Shown here: piece after piece, positions 57,651 to 64,000 of the stretch
How the letters are laid out: every line of letters begins with the position of its first letter
Numbering within the stretch: the first letter of the stretch is position 1
DNA from: Megaustenia siamemsis
Taxonomy: Eukaryota; Mollusca; Gastropoda; Stylommatophora; Ariophantidae
DNA length: 64,000 bases
NCBI GenBank assembly: GCA_032433765.1
Contig: JAVIAB010000159.1
Span: 59,278,043 to 59,342,042, forward strand
Direction: 5' to 3'
Notes under the pieces: generated by a model
Databases searched by the model: none
Told to the model about the DNA's origin: nothing
What the model saw: the letters and a program-made list of their open reading frames with translations, nothing else
Made by a program: the position numbers and the translations under genes

Positions 57651-57654
<4 letters not shown>
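57526..57654 (+). mobile_element. LINE family B internal fragment (left arm of inverted duplication)
   Basis: ATTATGGACAGTAGGCAAAT and CGTGATTTCTCAGAAGAATG match the WTVDKQM...GFLRRM part of family B. The reverse complement lies at 61911-62036. Confidence 0.75.

Positions 57655-57736
<82 letters not shown>
57655..57736. repeat. (TA)n, about 41 units
   Basis: Pure TA. The matching point in the inverted copy (61901-61910) has only about five TA units. Confidence 0.97.
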
Positions 57737-57737
<1 letters not shown>

Positions 57738-58015
57738 CTATATTAAACATATGAGAAGTAATAAGTAAAGTGCCCACGTCACGACAAGTGGCGTATAGGG
57801 AATATGATGTTAGTGACCATAAATTTTACAGACCTTCAGCACATAATGTTTGGGGTAATGTGGTGGGAATTACGCCCGTACCGCTTTACTTTCCCAGAAA
57901 AAATCTGGTAACATTTAAGGCTGGGTGAACCCGGTAGCCGTCGGTTGGGATCGAACCCTGCCACTTGTCCTTTGCAATCCAGTTCACTAACCACTGAGCT
58001 TTCGCTGCTAGGTAA
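57737..58015 (-). mobile_element. SINE family 1, near full-length
   Basis: The 3' end TATTACTTCTCATATGTTTA is shared with the duplication at 61870. Hairpin TACGCCACTTGTCGTGACGT, body, B box GGTTCGATCCC and A box AAAGCTCAGTGGTTAG (minus strand). Confidence 0.9.
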
Positions 58016-58134
58016 ATACATGAGAGCCGACGCAATATTTTACTGGTTTACTAGTTGAAGCACTTAAATTATTTCATAGAAATAGATATATCCCCTTAGT
58101 TAACATCGCAAGACAACAATCGTAGTTTTTAAAT

Positions 58135-58450
58135 ACAAAACTGGTTGACTGGTTGGCCTCTAGACAAGACGCCGGCCTCGATACAGAGATGTTGTGGGTT
58201 CAAATCCTGGATTCAAATGCTACACCGGTTGGGATTTTTATTTATGGTTTCTCTCTGTGGCAACCACCCCTGGCCTCAGCTTCGGGGCCCGGCTTGAAAC
58301 GTCAGTCACTCTTCGACGGAAAAAATATGAGTACCTCCGAAGTCGGAGTTATCTGCCTGTGCGGCGAGGGACCCCTGTACATACGACTGCCAGGGAAAAA
58401 TGGATTAACACGCAAAATTTAGTTCCTAGTCTTTAGGGACTTCGTCAGAG
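58135..58450 (+). mobile_element. tRNA-derived SINE family 2, copy 2
   Basis: Head GACTGGTTGGCCTCTAGAC, B box GGTTCAAATCC, TTGGGATTTTTATTTATGG, GGCAACCACCCCTGGCCTCA, GGCTTGAAACGTCAGTCAC, GAGTACCTCCGAAGTCGGAG and the GGACTTCGTCAGAGG end, colinear with the minus strand of 3895-4205. Confidence 0.8.
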
Positions 58451-58744
58451 GTAAAAGAAGGCGAACGAAAAACAGAAATACAAAACATATTATTTTAGGC
58501 TTTGGTCTAGGAGAAATACTCACTTTACACTCGCGTTGCTTCGCTTTTCTCTACAATAACGAGAGATTAGAGAATCAACTAAGAGAGAAATGTTACTCAA
58601 GGGAGGTTAATCTTCCGAAAAATAATTTGTGTGTTTAAACTATAACTTTACAGTCTTGTTCTTTAATATCAAGGCAGGGATCTGAAAACTGATACGAATT
58701 ATAGACGATCTCTCCGTGTTCACGATTCAAGGCGATACACTTCT
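58451..58744. other. Unassigned stretch
   Basis: Nothing is recognised. Confidence 0.3.
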
Positions 58745-58830
58745 CCCACGTCATGATAGTGATATACTGATATCCTAATATACTGATATCCTAATATACT
58801 GATATCCTAATATACTGATATCATAATGAT
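58745..58830. repeat. 16-bp tandem repeat
   Basis: About five units of ATATACTGATATCCTA. Confidence 0.93.
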
Positions 58831-58924
58831 AAAAGTATCCTGACTGGGCCTTGGGCCATGCATCAGGTTTATTAAATAAAACCGTGTCTCTTGGCAATAT
58901 TAATGCAGGAAATAGCAATCAAGT

Positions 58925-59300
58925 TTAGCTTAGTTTAGTTTAGTTTAGTTTAGTTTAGTTTAGTTTAGTTTAGTTCAGTTTTGTTTAGTTTAGATTAGTT
59001 TAATTTAGTTTAGTTTAGTTTAGTTTAGTCTAGTTTAGTTTAGTCTAGGTCTAGTTTAGATTTGTTTAGTTTAGCCGAGTCAAGCCTTATTTAGTTTAGT
59101 CAACCTAGTTTAGTATGTCTATTTTAGTGAAGTTAATTCCAGTTTAGTTTAGTTAAGTCTAATTTAGTTTAGTTTACTCAAGTCTACTTTAGTTTGTTTA
59201 TTTTATTCGAGTCAATTTTAGTTTAATTTAGTTAAGTCTAGTTTAGTTTAGTTTAGTCAAGTATAGTTTAGTTTAGTTTAGCTTAGTCAGGTCTAAACGT
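58925..59300. repeat. (TTTAG)n pentamer array, degenerate
   Basis: Nearly pure TTTAG at 58935-58975, decaying rightward with TCTAG, TCAAG and GTC variants. It is not a telomere (TTAGG or TTAGGG) array. Confidence 0.92.
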
Positions 59301-59309
59301 GTCACTTAA

Positions 59310-59755
59310 CTTTGTAATGTGTTAACTTGAAAACCTACATTTGTTAAGTAACTACTTGTACACCTACCTTTGTAAAATGAAAACTTGTACACATGCCTTT
59401 GTAAAATAAATACGTGCACACCTACCTGTGTATAGTAAAATCGTGTACACCTACCGTTGTAAAGTGAAAACATGTACACCTACCATTGTAAAGTGAAAAC
59501 ATGTACACCTACCTTTGCAAAGTGAAAACTTGTACACCTACCTTTGTAAAGTGAAAACGTGTACACATACCGTTGTAAAGTGAAAACGTGTCCACGTACC
59601 TTTGTAAAGTGAAAACGTGTACACCTACCTTTGTAAAGTGAAAACGTGTACACATACCGTTGTAAAGTGAAAACTTGTACACCTACCTTTGTAAAGTGAA
59701 AACGTGTCCACATACCTTTGCAAAGTGAAAATGCGTACACCTAACTTTGTAAACA
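59310..59755. repeat. 30-bp minisatellite
   Basis: About 15 units of CCTTTGTAAAGTGAAAACGT plus GTACACCTAC. The period is a multiple of three, so frames stay open. Confidence 0.95.
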
Positions 59756-59814
59756 TCCGGTATCCTCGATAATTTATTAGTTCCTGAACTGGATCTCTAA
59801 GGATGTTATGGGGT

Positions 59815-60060
59815 TGGGGAGGCTGGGTTGTCTAGAGGTACGGAGTCTGTACAGAATGGACTCGTGTTCCAAACCCACCCGAAGCGATGGTGAGTTTTGT
59901 CAAAATTAGCAAAAAATTAATCCGTGGTTTCTTTATTACAACTGATAGATTAGATGATAGATTAGACTGATAGATTAGATGTCTAGAGCCGTTCCGAGAA
60001 AGACAGAAGAGAGGACATCCCGTGTACACTCGCGCACGTTAAAAATGCGTTAACAGTTAA
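59815..60060 (+). mobile_element. Possible tRNA-derived SINE family 4
   Basis: GGCTGGGTTGTCTAGAGGTA resembles a tRNA D-arm/A-box region, and TGTTCCAAACCC a B box. The element ends GTGTACACTCGCGCACGTTA before an A-rich run. The end motif recurs inverted at 30820. Confidence 0.5.
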
Positions 60061-60330
60061 AATAAAAAAGTAAAAAAATAAATTACCCCCGTCACGCCAA
60101 TTGGCGTATAGGGAATATAGTGTTGGTGGACATCAATTTTACTGACGTTCTTTATCATAATTTTTGAGGTAATGTGGTCAGTATTACGCCGTGCCGCTTT
60201 ACTTTCCCAGAAAAAATCCGTTACCCATTAAAGGCTGGGTGAAACGGAAGTCGTCGGTTGGGATCGAAACCTACCTCTTGTACTTTACAGTCCAGTTCAC
60301 TAACCACTAAGCTATCGCGGGTCCCAACAT
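60061..60330 (-). mobile_element. SINE family 1, near full-length
   Basis: A-rich tail (plus strand), hairpin TACGCCAATTGGCGTGACGG, body, B box GGTTTCGATCCC (one base longer) and A box ATAGCTTAGTGGTTAG on the minus strand. The stretch 60331-60584 to its right has no recognised feature. Confidence 0.9.
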
Positions 60331-60584
60331 CGAAAAGAGTAGGTCATTAATATGGCAAAATTGTCAGCAGATACCGAAACCGTGGATCCCAGGCCGTGGT
60401 ACGGAGTTCGTGCACCAAGGCCCAATTCTCCTTGAATTTTCTCAAGGGTCATACCGGGCCGCCTATGGTTTCGTCCAGTGTCCTGTTTTGATGATACTAA
60501 CAACAAACAAACACACCAATAGGGGCAAGAGGTTGTATAGGGCCCTGAGTGACGGCGTCTAGGTTCCTCCAGCCTTAATTGGGT

Positions 60585-61275
60585 CATCGTCATCAAGTAC
60601 CGGGCCTGCTGGCGTAAATGATCATGTCTATCCACAACTTTCGATCTCGTCAGTTATTTATCATTTCTGTTGTTGACCTTCTGCCAAGCCATTTTCTTAT
60701 GCTGTCTAGTATCTTTTCTCTTTGCTTTCCTCTATATCTTCGTCCCTCAATTTTCCCAGTTGTTACAATATATTCCAGTTGTTCTCTTCTCATTACATGG
60801 CCAAAAAATGATGATTGTTTCTTCCTAATATTGGAAATTGGCGCTTTTTTTGCTTTGGCCTCTTTCAGAACGTTGTCATTACTCTTCTTAGCTGTCCATT
60901 GTATTCTCAACATTGTTATGTAAAACCACATTTCTACAGCCTCCTGTGATTTTCTTGTCTGTTGTCCTATTGTCCATGATTCACATCCATATGGTGCAAC
61001 TGTTTCTACATAACTTTTAAGAACTCTCTTTCTTGTTTCTATTGTCAAAAATGGATTTCACAGTATCTTACTCATTTTTTGGAAATCTGCTTTTGACTGA
61101 GCCATTCTGCATCTCACCTCTGTTGTACATCTACCACCTGAGGTTAACATTGTTTCCAGATATTTAAATTCATTTACCTGTTTTAATATTGTTCCACTTG
61201 TTTTTATTTTGAACTCAGGTGATGTCTTTTTCTTTGTTGTTACCATTGCTTCTGTTTTTTTTTTTATTATTAAGG
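60585..61275 (-). mobile_element. LINE family A copy A11 (longest A copy)
   Basis: The minus strand begins with a KKKTEAMVTTKKKTSPEFKI block, then LKQVNEFKYLETMLTSGGRC, GCESWTIGQQTRKSQEAVEM, FFGHVMRREQLEYIVTTGK and KILDSIRKWLGRRSTTEMIN, with a tail written TCATCGTCATCAAG on the plus strand. The last 130 codons are open. Confidence 0.88.
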
Positions 61276-61369
61276 CTGAGTCCATTATTGTCTATGAGGT
61301 ACACATACAACACTTACGTAATATCAAGCATACAGCCCCACAAATAATGTGATGCAGGTTTAACAATAT

Positions 61370-61605
61370 ATGGACACTAACACCCACATTTTCTTTCTGC
61401 CTTTCTCTCTTTCTTTCTTTCTTTATGGTTTTCTTCTTTCTTTTATTCTTTCATTCTTGCTATCTCTTTTCACTTCTCTCTTACTTCCTTTCTCATGTAA
61501 TTTCTTTCTTGTTTTTTTTGCTTCGTTTCTTTCGTATATTTCTATTTTCTTTCCTTCCTTCTTCATGCCATTCTTTCTTTCCTTCTTCCATTCTTCATTC
61601 AAATA
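61370..61605. repeat. Pyrimidine-rich (CTTT)n-like tract
   Basis: TTTCTTTCTTTCTT-type low complexity. The open frames of 69-78 codons are composition artefacts. Confidence 0.85.
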
Positions 61606-61764
61606 GATGTAGTAACAATAAATCAGTTAGTTAAATGATTTCATATATTTCAAGTAAAAGAAAAGAAAACTGTTCAAAGTCAATTCGATTTAAAAAAGTG
61701 AAGTTAATTTGAGGTTCTTATTCATCTTGTAACATACGCTATTTCAATCCAAGAAATTATTGTT

Positions 61765-61848
61765 ATTGAGTTATTGAGTTATTGAGTTATTCAGTTACTA
61801 GCGGGACATCATCATTGCACTCGAAACATGGTCATAGGTACTCACCGT
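61765..61848 (-). mobile_element. LINE family D copy D6, 3' end and tail
   Basis: Four ATTGAGTT units (the family tail), then GCGGGACATCATCATTGCAC, cut at the SINE-like end TTGGCGTGACG. Confidence 0.75.
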
Positions 61849-62036
61849 TGGCGTGACGTGGGTACTTTACTTATTACTTCTCATATGTTTAATATAGTCA
61901 TATATATATATTATCGAGATTTCAACATTCTTCTGAGAAATCACGCCTCTGTGGTATATTCTTATTTTTTTAAATATTTGCCTACTGTCCATAATACACT
62001 TCTATATTTGACAGTTAGGTCTTTGTAGCACGGATG
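61849..62036 (-). repeat. Inverted copy of 57526-57800 (SINE end, TA run, LINE B fragment)
   Basis: GTACTTTACTTATTACTTCT, CATATGTTTAATATAGTCAT, a short (TA)n, CATTCTTCTGAGAAATCACG and TTTGTAGCACGGATGGACTA are the reverse complement of the left copy in the same order. Confidence 0.88.
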
Positions 62037-62372
62037 GACTATTGAGTTATTTGAGGGTCATCATCATTGCACTCCGAACATGGTCATATGTACTCAGATC
62101 CCCTCCTCAGCAAGTCCCGTCCAGCGACTGACGACTTCATTTCTGTGGTGGTTGATCAGTCTTTTTTACACGCCCACTAAGTTTCTCGTTTCTGGCTGTG
62201 CCCATCTTAACTCCCATCTCTTTTATCCGAAGAAGTGACGTGGACCCATGGTTATCGAAGTCCTGTGTCCTTCCCAATTCCCGTAGAACATTGATGATGT
62301 CCGCCCGATCAATTGCTTGACCGTCCTCAACGACAGCGCAGCTAGTCAACCTGTCCGCTCTTTCATTTCCCC
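62037..62372 (-). mobile_element. LINE family D copy D7, 3' part
   Basis: The minus strand encodes GNERADRLTSCAVVEDGQAI, DRADIINVLRELGRTQDFDN and RIKEMGVKMGTARNEKLSGR. It is interrupted at TCATTTCCCC (62363-62372) by a SINE and resumes at 62696. Its 3' end is part of the inverted duplication. Confidence 0.82.
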
Positions 62373-62695
62373 GCGGTAGCCGAGTTGCGAAAACCACCCG
62401 ACTGGACTACCGACGTTCGGACTACCCGTTTTCGATTACCGCTGGGAGCAGTGTGAGTTGTACTCGTAGTTGGAAAAAAAATACCCCCCACGGTCGACCC
62501 AGCCGTTGGCAGAAATGGGTACCAGGGTATTACCCTGGGAAGGTGAGGAATGTCGCTTCGCATCTGAGTTTCGATTCTTGAGGTGACACTATACAGACAT
62601 TTCCGAAAAAATCTGGACAAGCGGCCGAGCACATATGGGTGGAAACTCGTTGCTAAGACGCCGGTTCAAGTCTCGTACTTGACCTTACGTTTACC
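62373..62695 (+). mobile_element. tRNA-derived SINE family 3, inserted in LINE D7
   Basis: The start GCGGTAGCCGAGTTGCG resembles an A box, and a second tRNA-like part near the end (AAGCGGCCGAGC, GCTAAGACGCCGGTTCAAGT) has a good A box and B box of Leu/Ser type. It is flanked by TCATTTCCCC and TCATCTCCCC (62363-62372 and 62696-62705), a 10-bp target duplication with one change. The two tRNA-like ends suggest a dimeric SINE. Confidence 0.7.
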
Positions 62696-62860
62696 TCATC
62701 TCCCCGTACTGTCGCATGTCCGGGGACATAGACAAAGGTGACCTTAGGTATTTTTTTACTTCTGCAATGACTCTGCCCATTGCATACGTGCAGATCCCGC
62801 CTCCACTTATCATCTTATCATGCTCATCGACTTATCAGTATAGAGGCGTGGGTGTAGTCT
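62696..62860 (-). mobile_element. LINE family D copy D7, 5' part
   Basis: GTCGCATGTCCGGGGACATA and CAAAGGTGACCTTAGGTATT continue the RNase H end (VTFVYVPGHATV), matching 46720-46800. Confidence 0.8.
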
Positions 62861-63134
62861 ATGTAAGAAATAATGACATATAATATTTCAATGTACTCCA
62901 AACACGCTTACAAGCGTACATACATATGTGTCTACGTGTTGTTCGAATATGGCACATTTTGTAAAGCCATTTTCTGGGGAAAAAAATAGAATGTGAATTA
63001 GTCTTCTTGTACAAGCGTGACATAGTAAGGAACAGAAATGCAAATGAATTCATAAAAATGCAAAGCTGCTGTAAAGCTGAATATGAGGAAAAATTTAAAA
63101 ATAAAAAACTGGTATGTTAGAAGCTCTACGTGAT
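62861..63134. other. Unassigned stretch
   Basis: AAGCTGCTGTAAAGCTGA (63064-63080) also occurs at 49970-49986 at the end of the 20-bp array. Nothing else is recognised. Confidence 0.3.
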
Positions 63135-63200
63135 AAGTGGACGACACAGACTAAACGACGTTTCGGCCCAATAGGCCTTCAGCAGGAACAAACAAGAAAA
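63135..63200 (-). other. Hammerhead-ribozyme-like hairpin (degenerate)
   Basis: The minus strand reads CTGCTGAAGGCCTATTGGGC then CGAAACGTCG. This matches the hammerhead core order CUGAUGA, stem II, GAAA, with one change in the first box (C for A) and a GGCC/GGCC stem II. Such motifs are known from Penelope-like elements and retrozymes. Stem III and the cleavage site are not evident, so activity is not claimed. Confidence 0.35.
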
Positions 63201-63299
63201 ACACACACAAAAAACTATTAACGAAACATTAAAACAAAAATATTCGAAACGTAGAATAATAATGTTAACTCATTTGTAAATGGGATCCGTAATAGCCCA

Positions 63300-63690
63300 T
63301 TACAATAAGAAATATAACGACCACCGAAATGAAATCTGTCAGAAGAATGACAGGAAACAGCTTAAGGGGCAGAGTAAGAAACACCGACTTGAGGAAGAAA
63401 CTCGAAATTGAACCAGCCATCGAATACATAAAGAAACAACAGACAAATTGGTTCGGCAACATAACAAGACAAAAAGAACTAACAATGACTCAAAGAGCCA
63501 TAAACAAACGCTACGAAAACGCCAGATTAAGAGGAAGACCGAGAAAGAGATGGATAGAGGGAATACTAGGGTCACTAGGAGGGTTAACACCAGAAGAGGC
63601 CAACGACAAAGCAAAGAATCGCAGATTGTATCTACCCTCGACGCCAACGGCAATAGGGGAAGGATAGAAGAAGTAGAAGAATATCCCATT
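63300..63690 (+). mobile_element. LINE family E copy E2, C-terminus
   Basis: MKSVRRMTGNSLRGRVRNTD, LRKKLEIEPAIEYIKKQQTN, WFGNITRQKELTMTQRAINK and ARLRGRPRKRWIEGILGSLG, colinear with E1 and open for 112 codons. The usual His of WFGHI is Asn here. Confidence 0.82.
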
Positions 63691-63945
63691 GGTTAGCAAA
63701 CTGGGCAAAAAAGGAAAAGAAATCGGATTAGATCATCTTCTACGGCTTCCGGGTTCACCCAGCCTTAAATGGATACCGGAATTTTTCTGCGAGAGTAAAG
63801 CGGCACATGCGTAATAAGAATCACATTACCACAAAAATCATGTGCCGATGGTCTGTACAAATTATGGCCAATATTCCATATAAACACCATGTTCCCTTTA
63901 CGCAATTTGGCGTGTTGGGGCTCTTTACTTTTTTATATTGTACAT
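63691..63945 (+). mobile_element. SINE family 1, head diverged
   Basis: It starts GGTTAGCAAACTGGGCAAAA, with TTCCGGGTTCACCCAGCCTT, AAAGCGGCACATGCGTAATA and a changed hairpin TACGCAATTTGGCGTGTTGG. Confidence 0.85.
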
Positions 63946-63974
63946 GATTAAGTGTAAATGCGTGCTGAAGTCGG

Positions 63975-64000
63975 ATGTGTTGGGCCGAAAGGCGAAAATA
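63975..64000 (+). repeat. TTGGGCCGAAAGGCG motif at the window edge
   Basis: GATGTGTTGGGCCGAAAGGC matches the minus strand at 8076-8102; the remainder lies outside the window. Confidence 0.4.

Noticed and set aside
58925..59300. TTTAG array as an interstitial telomere
   Set aside because: The unit is a pentamer TTTAG or its variants, not TTAGGG or TTAGG, and it decays irregularly.
60312..60635. 107-codon minus-strand frame as a gene
   Set aside because: It spans the end of a SINE, an unassigned stretch and the start of a LINE; no splice or start support.
61370..61634. Membrane-protein-like frame of about 78 codons
   Set aside because: Composition is a CTTT-type pyrimidine tract; the hydrophobic residues follow from TTT/CTT codons.

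Overview
This is animal nuclear DNA, not microbial. It is made almost entirely of 5'-truncated non-LTR retrotransposons (LINEs), tRNA-derived SINEs, DNA transposons and at least 20 tandem arrays. Any possible exons are short islands with GT-AG borders. The repertoire (many LINE tails ending in microsatellites, an I-like LINE with RNase H, a Penelope-like element, a long-spacing Tc1/mariner element and many minisatellites) fits an invertebrate, perhaps a lophotrochozoan such as a gastropod. That taxon is an inference and I could not test it.

The most interesting reading is a candidate secreted-protein gene on the + strand, spread over about 30 kb and hidden between repeats. It has a signal-peptide exon (9528-9591), exon X1 (15040-15172), exon Y1 (18966-19093), exon X2 (29523-29658) and terminal exon Y2 (38961-39099). 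X exons enter in phase 1 and leave in phase 2. Y exons enter in phase 2, and Y1 leaves in phase 1. All four junctions therefore keep one open frame of about 200 codons, with two cysteine-bearing X+Y repeats. I do not recognise the family. A second signal-peptide-like exon with a phase-1 donor lies on the - strand at 50542-50596, and a possible extra Y-type exon lies at 41003.

Layout. 1-9.5 kb: LINE and SINE debris, a 25-bp minisatellite, LINE-tail (GA)n tracts and a 1.4-kb inverted repeat. 9.5-39.1 kb: the candidate gene; its introns hold a 1.17-kb compound microsatellite, minisatellites of 22, 49, 40, 56, 44, 20 and 17 bp, a mariner with a broken transposase, and a three-level nest (LINE, then SINE, then a 2.1-kb transposon). 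39-50 kb: more LINE/SINE fragments, 37-, 58- and 20-bp arrays, and a LINE copy with a readable RNase H region. 50-64 kb: SINEs, the best-preserved copy of one LINE family, a 31-bp array with higher-order structure, an inverted segmental duplication, and SINEs of three further families.

LINE families are lettered A-K here for cross-reference only. A, B, C, E, F, G, H and K are recognised by the conserved C-terminal part of the reverse-transcriptase ORF. D and I carry RNase H. J is recognised only as a shared fragment. None of the transposon ORFs is intact. The very long reading frames over tandem arrays (for example 10.8-12.0, 19.0-20.3 and 48.0-49.5 kb) are products of repeat period and are not genes.
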